From assembly GCA_965112735.1 (NCBI GenBank), contig OZ218950.1:6572001-6636000 (forward strand): DNA of 64,000 bases, written 5' to 3'. Below the pieces are notes generated by a model that did no database searches, was not told the origin of the DNA, and saw only the letters and a list, made by a program, of their open reading frames with translations. This DNA comes from Phaeosaccion multiseriatum. Its lineage: Eukaryota; Ochrophyta, other classes. Both the position numbers and the translations under genes were made by a program. Shown here one piece after another: positions 21,950 to 33,994 of the stretch. Each line of letters starts with the position of its first letter. Position 1 is the stretch's first letter.

Positions 21950-22917
21950 GCTTTGGTAGGCATTGAATCGATGGGGACGAAGCAAGGGGCATGCGGATGC
22001 CATTGTACGGCGGTTAGTAGAGGGGGACGATGGAGATGTGCCTGCGCTGGGAGCCTTCTCGCCAACGGGTTGGGGGTGTCGTGGCTACACTTGATGGAGC
22101 ATTGTATGGGTTAGGGCTTAGCATTTTGTAGGCATTGGATCGGTGGGGACGAAGCAATGGGCATGCGGGTGCCATTGTACGGCGGTTAGTAGGGACGATG
22201 GAGCTGTGCCTGCGCTGGGAGCCTTCTCGCCAACGGGTTGGGGGTGTCGTGGCTACACTTGATGGAGCATTGTATGGGTTAGGGCTTAGCATTTGGTAGG
22301 CATTGGATCGGTGGGGACGAAGCAATGGGCATGCGGGTGCCATTGTACGGCGGTTAGTAGGGACGATGGAGCTGTGCCTGCGCTGGGAGCCTTCTCGCCA
22401 ACGGGTTGGGGGTGTCGTGGCTATACTTGATGGAGCATTGTATGGGTTAGGGGTTAGCATTTGGTAGGCATTGGATCGGTGGGGACGAAGCAATGGGCAT
22501 GCGGGTGCCATTGTACGGCGGTTAGTAGGGACGATGGAGCTGTGCCTGCGCTGGGAGCCTTCTCGCCAACGGGTTGGGGGTGTCGTGGCTACACTTGATG
22601 GAGCATTGTATGGGTTAGGGCTTAGCATTTGGTAGGCATTGGATCGGTGGGGACGAAGCAATGGGCATGCGGATGCCATTGTACGGCGGTTAGTAGGGAC
22701 GATGGAGCTGTGCCTGCGCTGGGAGCCTTCTCGCCAACGGGTTGGGGGTGTCGTGGCTATACTTGATGGAGCATTGTATGGGTTAGGGGTTAGCATTTGG
22801 TAGGCATTGGATCGGTGGGGACGAAGCAATGGGCATGCGGGTGCCATTGTACGGCGGTTAGTAGGGGTGATGGAGCTGTGCCTGCGCTGGGAGCCTTCTC
22901 GCCACCGTCCACACGAA
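21950..22917. repeat. 168-bp satellite, 6 units, downstream of copy C
   Basis: The phase word atcggtggggacg recurs at about 21965, 22137, 22305, 22473, 22641 and 22809. The last four spacings are exactly 168 bp and the first is about 172. Units alternate slightly, for example ggcttagcat versus gggttagcat. Because 168 is a multiple of three, the minus strand stays open as a 277-codon frame of 56-residue repeats (22847-22014). Confidence 0.93.
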
Positions 22918-22989
22918 GTAACGTAGCACCGAAGTCTTCGCTTCGTTTTCTTTTTCAGTTATTTTTACTACAGCAACGAAGTTATACTT

Positions 22990-23302
22990 GGTTGAGTGGC
23001 ACTCCCCCCCCCCCTTTTTTGACGCCACTTGGCTCTGACTTTAACCACATTTGACCCCCTTTGATCCACTGTTTGACCCACTTTAACGCACTTTTATCTG
23101 ATTTGATCAAATTTCATCTGACTCTGAACAAATGACGTAAAATTTAGGCGAATTAAAAGAAGAGGTGATGAAAGTGCGTCAAAGTGGGTCAAACAGGGGT
23201 TCAAAGGGGGTCAAAAAGGGGTTCAATCGCAGTCAAACGTGGTCAAAGTCAGAGTCAAGTGGCGTCAAATGTAAAAGGGGGCGTCAAAAGCGCCACTCAA
23301 CC
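22990..23302. repeat. Fold-back (long inverted repeat) element downstream of copy C
   Basis: The element begins ggttgagtggc (22990-23000) and ends gccactcaacc (23292-23302). Its two halves are imperfect reverse complements over most of its roughly 313 bp. Paired words include gacgccacttg / caagtggcgtc and tttgacccac / gtgggtcaaa. It could form a long hairpin. It looks like a non-autonomous fold-back element or a hairpin in the shared 3' region of two convergent genes. No transposase is present. Confidence 0.8.
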
Positions 23303-23361
23303 GTGAAATCGCAGTGAGTATACAGTAGCTTTGTGAAGTTTAGTCTCTTGAATTGTCAATG

Positions 23362-26183
23362 TCATACGCCGGCCTTGACTGCCTTCTTCTTTTTGTTCTT
23401 CTTTTTCTTCTTGGTTGCGGAAGAGGCCCCTTCCGCCACTGCAGGTGGGGGTGGGGGTGGGGGTGTTGTTGCATCCCCTTGCTCCTCCTCGCCCCTCGTC
23501 TCTCCGACATCGGACATGTGCATGCGTGCCATGAGCTCCTCGCTCTCCTCCACTCCTGCCCGGCTCGAGAAGCGCGTGCTGACAGCGCTGTTCTCATCTG
23601 TATGCCAGAGCGCAATGGTGCCCTTGGAGCCGCCACAGGCCAACAGAAAGGGAGAATCCGGATAAAAGGCCACCGAAAACAGCTTGCCCACGGCCATGCT
23701 TCGGGACGCAATCTCTAGCGGCCCCTCCTGCTGCTGCTGCTGCTGCTGCTTCTTCTGCTTCCCTCCTCCACCACTACTACCACCACTACCACCACTACCA
23801 CTGCAACATGCATCAACGTCCCACAGCTTGACCGTCTTGTCGTCCGAGCACGTGGCCAGGAAGCCTGGCACGGAAGGCGCGAAGGAGAAAGCCGACACCC
23901 CCCCTTCATGCGCGGTCACCTTCCACAGCACCTTGTCCAACTGCCGCACGTCCCTACAAGTCAACAAGCCGTCCTCCGTACCAGCGACGAGCTCTGCGGG
24001 TCGGTGGGGGTTCCATCCCAGGCACTCAGGATCCGCCGTCAGTTGCACACTCTGCACCTTTTCTGGGGTGCGTGCGTCCAGGAGGCAGAGCATGGAGTCA
24101 TACCCTGCCGAGGCGAGGATAGAGGCCTCGGTGCCGTTCCAGCATACGCTTTGAGCCTTGTCCGTGTGGTGGCGCAATGTGGAGGTGCACTGTTGAGTTG
24201 TCACGTCCCAGACCTTGACAGTGTTGTCGCCGGAAGCGCTTGCCAACACCTGTCGTTTGTTTTTGTTGTTTGTTTGTCGGGGGAGAGAGGGGGGGGCGGA
24301 GCAAAAGGGGAAAGAGAGGAAGAGAGAGAGAGGGAGAGAGGAAGGGGAGAGAGGGAGGGGCAGAGCCATGGAGAGCCAGAGAAAGGAGAGGGGGAGAGAC
24401 AACGACACAGTTAAGGAGATGAAAAGAGAGCAACAAGCACAGCGACTGCCCGGAACGGAAGAAATATGCCGTGAGGGCAGGGAGGGAGGGAGGGAGGGAG
24501 GAGGCACACATAAAAGCACACACACATAACCCACAATTAACCTCGCTACAAAAAAAAAAATGCAGTGAATCAAGGGTCTAACCCAGCTTGTACACACCGA
24601 TCCAAAGGTTCAGAGTTGACGGCCAAAAGGAAGGCTTTGCAACCCCTCCCTGCCCACTACGTTGTATTGAAGTATGTACGTAAGTATGACATACCTGTCG
24701 GTGGACTTTGTTCCAGCTGAGGCCGATGACAGCGTCCGTGTGGCTGCCCGGCATCATCCTGACTTGCTTCTTCTTCCTGATATTTGCACCGCGTCAGCGA
24801 GAGATAGAGAGAGAGGGAGAGAGATAAAAGACAGAGAGGAAGAGACAGAGGAAGAGAGAAGAGAGAGAGGGGGGGGGGGGGGGAAGAGACAGAGAAGAGA
24901 GAGGGACGGGGATAGACAGTGAGAGAGGGAAGCAAGCAGCGGGAATCGTGAATGGGGGGTGCCGTAGCAAGTGACGGGAGAGAAAGTGCTGAGAATGGTC
25001 GCAAGCCGGAGAGGAAGCAACACACTGAAGATACAAAAGAGGGGCCATACCACAAAGACGATATCTCGGCCTCACGCTTGCCTCTCAAGAGGCGCGGAGG
25101 CAGATCACACACTCATCAACGACAAAGGGACGACAGCTTGGGATCATACACTTCTGTGATGCCAAGTCAAGTCAAGTCATGCAGACAACCAACTGCTGCA
25201 TAGAGGCCCGGCTCTCCGCCTCTCCCAGCCCCCCCGCCGCCGGACACTTGTGGTGCCACTTGCGTGCACGTATGGAATCAATGGATCAATAGTATGACAC
25301 ATGCACTCACGCACGTACACCCCACTCACTTCTTGCCGGTCTTATTCTGCACAGGCGCCGGCCCCCCCAGTGTGGCGCTCGGCTCCAGCGGATCCAACAC
25401 GTCGAGGTTCCAGATCTCAATGGCGGGTTCAAAGGTGCCCACTGCCACGTAACTCCCCATCACCACCCCATCCTGGCCCGCAGTCAACTGCCGCGGTGGT
25501 ATGTCCATCCAGGCCATGCAGAGAGGCAGCGCCGGCAGGGAGATATCGTGATGCACGTAAAAGCTTCCCTCCTGCTCGTCGTAAATGTGCATCTCGAGAG
25601 TGGAAAACTCGTCCTCCTCCGTGTTGGTGGCTAGCAGCACAAAGTCATTGGGCTTGACGATGTTGTCCTCCACATCTGAATTGACGTCGTCATCGTCGTC
25701 GCCAAGTTCGTCGTCCTCCGAGTCCCCGTACATCTCCCCTGTGGACGGGTCCATGACGAAGGACATTTTCGCGACGGCCGTCTTTTGCACGTCCTCGGCC
25801 TCTTCGGCGGCTTCCATCTCCGCCATCACTTGGGCCTCCTCACTGTCGTCCTCCATCTCCGCGCCCTCAGCCCCTGCCTCCTCCCCTTCCTCATCATCAT
25901 CCTCGTCTGTACCCGCAGCAGCCGCCGCTGCCTCATCGTCCTCCAGGCCAATCGCAGGCTCATCGTCATAGTCGTCCATATTAAGCTCTGATGGTAGCCC
26001 GTCCTTCCCAGCTGCCTTCTCCTGAGTTGCTGACTTAGATGATGATGCTGCTGCTGCTGCTGCTACCCCTCCCTCCTGTTCGCCCTCCTCCTCTTCCTCT
26101 TGGGCGGCTTTGAGGTACTCCTCTGCCTCTCGCTGCGAGATTTCATAGCGGACAGGTTTGGTCTTGCTGGCACCCTTTGGCAC
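23362..26183 (-). CDS. PWP1: PWP1, periodic tryptophan protein 1 homologue (intact copy)
   Basis: Three exons, 26183-25330, 24776-24695 and 24249-23362, join in phase to about 607 residues. PWP1 is a conserved nucleolar WD40 protein linked to ribosome biogenesis and rDNA chromatin. The N-terminus MPKGASKTKPVRYEISQREA is followed by an acidic, Ala-rich stretch and a DPSTGEMYGDSEDDELGDD region typical of the family. WD units include FEPAIEIWNLDVLDPLEP, SHTDAVIGLSWNK, VLASASGDNTVKVWDV, ILASAGYDSMLCLLDAR, LATCSDDKTVKLWDV and LSCGG/LACGGSKGTIALW. A Gly/Ser/Gln-rich insert sits inside one blade. The end is a Lys-rich tail (about KKKKKNKKKKAVKAG), probably nuclear-targeting. It is convergent with MACPF copy C. 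Confidence 0.92.
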
Positions 26184-26899
26184 CTACACACACGCACGGT
26201 ACAGAGGAGAGCGAGGAAGATGGGAGAAAAAAGCAATCCGGGGGAGCACAGGGACCGATTATCAGGGACCGGAGACGGGGAGGAGGATGAGCAACGGGTT
26301 CGGAAGCCCCTCTTCGCGGAACAAGGGAGGAGGTTCAGGCTGATGACAAACAAGGGAGAAGGTTCAGGCGAAGGCGACAGGATCAAGAGTGAAGAAGAAT
26401 TAAGGAGGAGAGGAGGGAGAAGAAAGGGGGGGGGGAAGGGAGGCCCCAAGGCAGCGAGGGAGAAGCTGTCTCCTCGCTGCTCTCGTCCTCCATGCCTCAA
26501 CATCGACACCAGTGGCCAGCCGCAGCCACAAGTCTTTATCACTCACCCAGGCAAGCGTGCTAATCATGGCGTCTTCAACTAGTTTAGACGCGCGAGAGAG
26601 AGAGAGAGATATTGACCATTGAAAACTAAAAGTAAAATACCACGAAGTACATGGTGTCAGGCCGCGAGGATCGGAGGTGAGACCAAAGCTTTATGCAAAG
26701 CTCCCATCATCCAGGCAGACAAGAAGGGAGAAGGACAGCCCCGAGGAGCAAGCGCAACATCAGAAGAAGCGGTCGTGAGCAGTCATATCAGCATAAAGTC
26801 GTAGATTGGGAGGCGGGCGGCACGGGGAAGGGGAGGGGGGGCGGGGAGAGAGAAGGGCGGGGGGAGGAGGAAGAGCGATTAATCAGTTGCTGAGGTGTC
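26184..26899. promoter_or_regulatory. Divergent spacer between PWP1 and the Prp22/DHX8 gene
   Basis: About 716 bp separate the two start codons. The PWP1-side half is shared with unit 1 (15429-15840). The DHX8-side half is unique and ends in a G-rich tract (26810-26875) before ATG 26900. No TATA-like or other core element is convincing. Confidence 0.5.
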
Positions 26900-29429
26900 A
26901 TGGCTCAGCTTCAGGAGCTGCAGCGCCTGAGCTTGGTGAGCAAGGTATGCAGGGAGCTGGACAATCACCTGGGCATGAGCGACAGCGACTTGGCGGAGTT
27001 CATTATCCACCTCGCGTCGGAGCACGGCACAAGCACGACGGCGTTCAAGGAGGCGCTCACCAGCAATGGGGCCGAGTTTCCGGACAGTCTGTGTGAGAAT
27101 CTGCTGCGGATGATCCATGCGATGACGGGGGGCGGAGCGAAGAAGCAGGGCAAGGACAAGAAGGGCAAGGGCAAGGGAGCCGCTGGTCGGGAAGATGGTG
27201 GGGATGATGCGTCGGCCAGTGGTCGCGACAAGCCTCGGACCGAGAAGGAGGCCCAGTTTCCGGGGCTGGCGATGCCCAACGTTGCTCCAGTGGAGCTGCC
27301 GGACGACTTTGTGGAGCATGATCTTGCAAAGGAGGCGGAGGAAAAGGCCAAGCGCCAGGCGGAGGCACAACAGAATGAGCACGAGGAGACGCTCAGACAG
27401 CTCAAGGAGCAGCGCAGGCTGCAGGAGGATAAACTGAGGGACAAGATCCAGAGGAAGAGGCAGGAGGGGGGGGGGCAAGAAGAGGCGGGGAGGGAACAAC
27501 GGCCTGACGAGGGCGATCGGAACGGGAGTCGCCGGAGAGAGCGAAAGCGGAGCCGAAGTCGCAGCGGTGAGCGTGAGGGGAGAAGTGAGAGCCGTCGGAG
27601 GGGTGATAGTAGGGAGAGGGGGGGTCGAGGGGAGAGGGACCGGGATCGGGATCGAGATGGAGACGGCCGGAGCAGCAGTAGTAGGAGGAGCAGGCGGGAT
27701 GACAGCAGGAGCCCTCCTCGGAGAGAAGAACGGAGGAAGCGATGGGACGAGGGACCGGATGGCGGGGACCAAGGCGGGGGAGAGAGGCGGCGCGATGGGG
27801 ACCGAGGGGGTGGCAGCAGATGGGACAGAGGGGGGCCCGTGGCCGACGGAGAGAGGGACAGGGACAGAGACAGAGACAGAGACAGAGACAGGAATGGGGG
27901 CGGCGCAGGAGGGAGGAAGAATAGGTGGGATCGGGAGGAAGGAGGAGAGCAGGGCGGCAATGGCATGCCACCACCAGGACCGGGAGGGGCAGGAGGACGA
28001 GGAGGAGGGCGAGGAGGGGGGGGCAGGGGGGGGGAGAGAGACATGCTGCACTCCGAGCCTCAGTTGTACGGCATTTACGACGGCAGCGTGAGCAAAGTCA
28101 TGGACTTTGGGTGCTTCGTAGAGCTCAAGGGATTCGCGCCTCAGGCGGACGGGAAACGATGCGAGGGTCTGGTGCACGTGAGTCAGATACAGGCGGGTAT
28201 GCTCAAGGACCCCAAGACGGCGGTCAAGAAGAACCAACCCGTCAAGGTGAAGGTCATTTCGCAGGCCGGCTCGAGGCTGAGTCTGAGCATCAAGGAGGTG
28301 GACCAGAATACAGGGGAGGACCTTATGCCGGGCAGGGGCAAGGAGGCAGCGGCCACGCTGAAGGAGGAGATGTCCAACCCGGCTGCGCAGGCCGGGGATG
28401 CCATGCTACACCCGGGCATGACCAAGGAGAAGCTAGCGGCCATGGAGAGGGAGGAGGAGAAGAAGAGTCAGAGGGCGTCGAAGCGGCTCTCGGATCAGGA
28501 GAAGTGGGAGGCGCAGCAACTCATTGCGTCGGGGGTGCTGCCCGTGACAGAGTACCCCACTTTCGACGATGAAGGAGGCATGGGGGCCATGGGCGGCTTC
28601 GAGGAGACGGAGCAGGAGATTGAGATTGAGCTCAACGACAGCGAGCCGGCCTTCTTGAGGGGACAGACGAAGGCCTCCAGGGAGCTTAGTCCGGTGCGAA
28701 TCGTCGCCAACCCTGATGGGTCGCTGAGTCGGGCGGCCGAGGGGCAGATTACAATGGCCAAGGAGCGGAGAGAGCTGCGGCAGGCACAGGCCAACCAACT
28801 GATTGACAACATGCCCAAGGATCTGAATCGGCCTTGGGAGGACCCTATGCCAGAGATGGGAGAGCGCCTCTTTACGCAGGAGCTGCGCGGCATCAGCATG
28901 GCGGGCAACTTTGAGATGCCCGAGTGGAGGCAAAAGGCAGAGGGCAAGACGATTAGTTACGGCCAGCGCTCGAGCAAGTCTCTGTTGGAGCAGAGGGAGA
29001 GCCTACCCATATTTAAGCTCAAGTCGGAGCTCGTGGATGCCATTGCCAAGAACCGCGTGTTGGTGGTGATTGGTGAGACGGGGTCGGGCAAGACCACTCA
29101 GATGACGCAGTACATGGCGGAGATGGGCTTCACCAGCACGGGCATGGTGAGTGAGTGAGTGAGTGAGTGAGGTGGTATGATAGGGCACGGAGGGGCGTAT
29201 GGGCAGGGAGGGAAGGTTTGGAGGGAGGAAGAGGGCTGATAAGCGGACTGGGAGGCGGACTGATCTGGTGAAGGGTTTCATGTTTGCTTGTCATAAGTCG
29301 AGGCCGACCTTCCATCTACCCCCTCCTCTTTCCCCTTGTGTATCTTTGAGCGTCACCCGCTAAGTCATGCCGCTAAGTCATGCCGTATGCCTCTTCCTCC
29401 TCCTTCCTCTCCTCCTCCTCCTCCTCCTC

Positions 29430-29461
<32 letters not shown>

Positions 29462-29589
29462 TCCTCCTCTTCCTCCTGCTCCTGCTCCTGCTCCTCCTCC
29501 TCTTCTTCCTCTTCCTCCTGCTCTTCCTCTCGTCTCTGATTGATTGCCTACACACAAACACACAACACACACACACATACACACACACA

Positions 29590-29627
<38 letters not shown>

Positions 29628-32112
29628 TTGGTTGCACCCAGCCTCGTCGCGTGGCCGCAATGTCCGTTGCGAAGCGTGTGTCCGAAGAGTTTGGGTGCGA
29701 GCTCGGGCAGGACGTGGGCTACACCATCCGCTTCGAAGACTGCACGTCCTCCGATACCGTCATCAAGTTCATGACGGACGGCATGTTGCTGAGAGAGTAC
29801 CTCGCCGACAACGATCTCAAGCGATACTCCTCCATCATGCTGGACGAGGCCCACGAGCGGACCATTCACACCGACGTCTTGTTTGGGCTTCTCAAGGACT
29901 TGCTCAAGCGGAGAGATGACTTCCGCCTCATTGTCACCTCGGCCACCCTTGATGCCGAGAAGTTCTCCGCCTACTACTTCAACTGCAACATCTTCACCAT
30001 TCCCGGCCGCACCTTTCCCGTGGAGATTCTCTACACGAAAGACCCCGAGCCGGACTATGTGGAGGCATGCATCACCACCGTCATGCAGATCCACCTCAGC
30101 GAGCCCGCGGGGGACATTCTCGTGTTCTTGACGGGGCAGGAAGAGATTGACACCACCTGTGAGGTACTCTTCTCTCGCATGAAGGCCCTTGGAGACTTGG
30201 CACCAGAGCTCATGATCCTTCCTGTGTACGGAGCGCTGCCGTCGGAGATGCAGACACGAATCTTCGATCCGCCCCCCCCGGGCACCCGCAAGTGTGTGGT
30301 GGCCACCAATATTGCAGAGGCATCGCTCACCATTGACGGGATCTATTACGTGGTGGATCCGGGCTTCTGCAAGCAAAAGGCCTACAATGCCAAGATGGCC
30401 ATGGATAGGTGAGGAAAGGGAGGGCGGGAGGGAGGGAGAGAGAGTGAGTGAGTGGGTGAGTGAGTGGGTGTGTGTGGGTGAGTGAAGGAGCGAGTTGGTA
30501 GGGAAACCGAATGACTCATTTTAAGTATTTCTCCCCCTTCCCCTCCTCCTTGCCCTCCTCGTTCCCCTCCTCCTCTGTCCCTCCTCTCCTCTCCTCTTTC
30601 CCCCTGTCCAGCTTGGTGGTGACTCCCATCAGTCAAGCAAGCGCGAGGCAGCGCGCCGGCCGAGCAGGAAGGACCGGTCCGGGAAAGTGCTACCGCCTCT
30701 ACACAGAGGTGGCCTACAAGACGGAGATGCTTCCGAGCAGCATTCCTGAGATCCAGCGCACGAACCTCGGCAACACTGTGCTGCAGCTCAAGGCCATGGG
30801 CATCAACGACCTTCTGAGCTTTGACTTTATGGATCCCCCACCCATTCAGACAATGGTGAGTGCGATGGAGTCTCTCTACGCACTCGGGGCCTTGGACGAG
30901 GAGGGCCTGCTGACTCGCTTGGGGCGGAAGATGGCGGAGTTTCCACTGGAGCCTCCCCTCTCCAAGATGCTCATCACGTCAGTGCAATTGGGGTGTTCAG
31001 AGGAGATTCTCACCATTGTGGCGATGCTCTCGGTGGAGAACCCTTTCTATAGACCCAAGGAGAAGCAGGGGCAGGCGGACATGCGGAAGGCGAAGTTTTT
31101 CCAACCCGAGGGTGACCACCTGACGCTGCTGGCGGTGTATGAGGTGAGTAAAGGGTTCACATGATGAAGAGATGGTATGGAGGGGAAGGGAGGGGAAGGG
31201 AGTGGAGGGGGAGAGGGGAGAAGTTCCTGTCTTTCGGAGGAGGTTTCCTGTTTTTTCTTCCCCGCCGTACATATAGTTGACCTAAGACTTGGTCCGTTCC
31301 TCTCTTCCCCCCTTTCCTACCCCACGCCCCGGACACACACACACGTACACATGCAAACACACAAAACACATACACACACACACACACAGGCGTGGAAGAA
31401 CAGCAAGTTCAGCAACCCTTGGTGCTATGAGAACTTCATTCAGGCGAGGTCCATGCGTCGTGCACAGGACGTGCGCAAGCAGCTTGTGAGCATCCTCGAC
31501 CGTTACAAGATGGACATTGTCAGCGCAGGGAGGAACTACAACAAGGTAGGGGAGGGAAGGAGGGAGGGGGAGGGGGGAGGGAGGGAGGGAGGGAGGGGTG
31601 AGGGGGGAGGTGAGGGCACACACGCACACACACTCTCTCTGTCGCACGCTCACACGCACACTCTCACTCGCACACACCCCATCCACCACCCACCCGCCCA
31701 CGCACGCACGCACGGACGCACGCCCCCCCCGTTTCCTCTTTCCCCTCCCTCTCTCCCTTAGGTGCGCCGGGCCATCGTGTCGGGCTACTTCACCAACGCG
31801 GCCAAGAAGGACCCGCAGGAGGGCTACCGCACCATGGTAGACAACAACCCCGTCTACATTCACCCCTCCTCTGCCCTCTTCAACAAGTCACCGGAGTGGG
31901 TGCTCTACCACGAGCTGGTGCTGACCACAAAGGAGTACATGCGGTCCATCATGACCATTGAGCCCAAGTGGTTGGTGGAGCTGGCCCCTCAGTTCTACAA
32001 GGCCGCGGACCCGAACTACATGACGCGCCAGAAGAGGATGGAGAAGATTGAGCCCCTCTTTGACCGCTTCAACCCGCCCGATTCCTGGAGGCTGAGCAAG
32101 CGCCTGGGTTAG
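26900..32112 (+). CDS. DHX8: Prp22/DHX8-type DEAH-box pre-mRNA splicing helicase
   Basis: Five exons, 26900-29146, 29627-30408, 30612-31143, 31390-31545 and 31762-32112, give about 1,355 residues, close to the family size of about 1,100-1,250 plus low-complexity inserts. The N-terminal helical part is followed by an Arg/Asp/Ser-rich region (about 208-330) with repeated RD dipeptides. An S1 RNA-binding domain follows (about 390-466, [20 protein letters not shown]), diagnostic of Prp22. The helicase core has [10 protein letters not shown] (about 725), [16 protein letters not shown] (about 820), SATLDAEKF (about 850), FLTGQEEID and [19 protein letters not shown] (about 1021). An OB-fold end ([17 protein letters not shown]) follows. 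Family members release mature mRNA from the spliceosome. The introns are almost pure microsatellite. Confidence 0.96.
29395..29626. repeat. (CTC)n and (CA)n tracts in intron 1 of the DHX8 gene
   Basis: About 29403-29535 is CTC/CTCCTG-rich and about 29550-29626 is CA-rich, running straight into the acceptor acacag|att. Together they form most of the 3' half of the intron, an extended pyrimidine tract followed by alternating CA. Confidence 0.85.
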
Positions 32113-33994
32113 GCGACTGTAGGCTGCAGGAGGGTGTGTAAGGGCTAGGTGTGCATCTTCTGCATTACTCTGCACTACGCCGGGCCTAGGCTGCTCTGCT
32201 CTTCTCTTCTCTGTCCGCCTGCCTGCCCCCAGTTTTGGTGACTTTCTGCGTGGCAGGGGGCGTTGCTGGGGTCTAGCTGTGTGATACTTTTTAAGCCTCT
32301 CACAGGTCGGTCGGGGGGGGGCGCTGTCTTTGCTTTGGCTGGTCGTTGGAAGGACGACCGGACATGTGGTGGTGGTGGTGGTGCTGCTGCTGCTGCTGCT
32401 GGTGGTGGTGGTGGTCAGGGCATAGAAGGAAGCGGAGGAGCTCGCTCGGGGCTTGGCGGTGCGCCTTTAGCGAAGGCGGGGAGGGAGGATGGAGGGAGGG
32501 AGGGAGGGAAGACAGAGAGAGAGAGATGGACGGGCCTTGATCTGCACTTGGCTCAGTACCCTACGCTCACTGTGCGAGGGGGGTAGGAGAGGAGAAACGG
32601 GGCCAGCAGTGGAAGGGGGCTTGGGAATGTGAGGTCCATGCTCCGCCTGCTCTTGGATGAGCAGAACGGAGTAGCCCAAGCAGCAGCAGCAGCAGCAGCA
32701 GCAGGCAGGGGGTTGTCAGACTCGGACTTGCTGGGCAGGGCCTGGCGGGGCTCTCTCTCTCTCTTCTCTCCACTGTCCATCCTCGAAATGGAGACCTTCC
32801 CAATGTGGTCATGAGCGGGTGTGTATGTGTGTGTATGTGTGTGTGCGCGCTCGAGTGGTGCCCCCGATCATACACAACAGCGCAGCACAGCACTGCGGCG
32901 AGGGGCAGTTTAGGATACCCTCGAGTTTGCGTGTGTGCACCCCGCTGGCGATGGTGCGGTTCGCCGCGTCTGCAATAGGGTGCGGAAGAGGGTTTCGCCC
33001 CCGTCACGATCGACGGGCTTTGATTTTAATAAGAAAAAAATGGAAAGAAAAAAGAAAGAGATGAGTACTGACGACGGCGGTTGAGTTGTATGCACATGTA
33101 TTTTAGCCCTCCTGCCCTACTTGCGTTCGTCACTGAGATCGAAGCGAAAATCGAGGTACGAGTCGTGAGTCATACCCCCCGGCACCTCCTCCAGACACCC
33201 CTACCCACTCTACGCACTCGGTTCCTAGTTAGTACTGCCTGCTGCTTCCTCAGTTCAGAGAAGGAAGGGGGGGGGGGGGGAGGGGCGACTGGCAAGCGAG
33301 CAACAGACAAGGCTTAGGACAGAGTGTACAGAGGGCAACTTTGCCCCTGTCTGTCTCTGCACACACTCAGTCCGTAACTGCAGGGAGGTAGGTACTCTTC
33401 TGTCTCCTTTCTTTCGTCGCCCCACCCGTGCAGTGGGAAGAAGAGCAAACCTCATGGGGCATGGGGGAAGCCCAAGCGAACAATCAACCAACACCGCTCC
33501 TGCTCGTTGTGTGCCGCGGAGCAAATCGGCGCTCCTCCTCCTATCTTCTCGGAGCCTCTTCTGCTGCAGGCCATGGCAAAATTGCGTGATTTAGCAGAGA
33601 CAGGGAGAGAGAGAGAGGGGGGGGGGGTCCGTCATAGTCTCTCTCCCCTCTCCCCACGTCGTCACCCCGAGTACGCTGTCTTGCCCCAATACGCTAACCA
33701 CTACAAGCGATGCTTTGCCCTGACGACCCCTCCCGATGGGCAGTCCGGGCCTCGTCCCCTCTTCCCACAGCACTTCTGAAGAGTCCGCTTCCCATCCCTT
33801 CTGGATGTATCAAGCTCAGTGTGTGCTGTCGTGTCTCCCTTTAGTTGCATGGCGAGTGTTTGGATGCTTGACTGCGCTCACACACGATGCTATCTTTGAC
33901 TCTTTGTCGATACCTGACTGAGAGTACCACCCCCCGCTTGGGTAGTGGGGCAGTACTGCAGACTCTGCACCTGTTCTCAGGTGGGTCTATTCTC
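32113..33994. other. Intergenic region between the DHX8 and MOZART1 genes
   Basis: It contains the 3' flanks of two convergent genes, GGT/GCT repeats at 32368-32414, a GCA tract at 32681-32703, TG repeats at 32821-32850 and a G run at 33267-33281. A minus-strand frame at 32780-32553 has some ordinary-looking sequence but no start, splice sites or homologue I can support. Nothing is called. Confidence 0.4.

Larger units (their letters stand above)
16107..26607. repeat. Segmental duplication, unit 2 (MACPF copy C + satellite + PWP1 copy 2)
   Basis: Second copy of the block at 6725-15840 with the same gene order and intron positions. It has six satellite units instead of two, a complete fold-back element and an intact PWP1. 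The MACPF gene has lost its original 5' end. Confidence 0.9.

Noticed and set aside
22014-22847. A 277-codon minus-strand open frame in the satellite as a repeat protein gene
   Set aside because: It is explained by a 168-bp unit that happens to be a multiple of three. The translation is rich in Arg, Pro and Ser with no domain, and there are only two units at the sister locus. It is kept as a finding, not as a gene.
21950-22917. CRISPR array
   Set aside because: Repeats are contiguous 168-bp units without variable spacers, in a eukaryotic genome and with no cas genes.
26879-28237. A 452-codon minus-strand frame
   Set aside because: It lies exactly opposite exon 1 of the DHX8 gene and is Pro/Leu-rich, the typical shadow of the Arg/Gly/Glu-rich coding strand.
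32553-32780. Minus-strand frame with PSKSESDNPLP as a gene end
   Set aside because: No start, no splice partner and a GCA repeat in the middle; the evidence is too thin.
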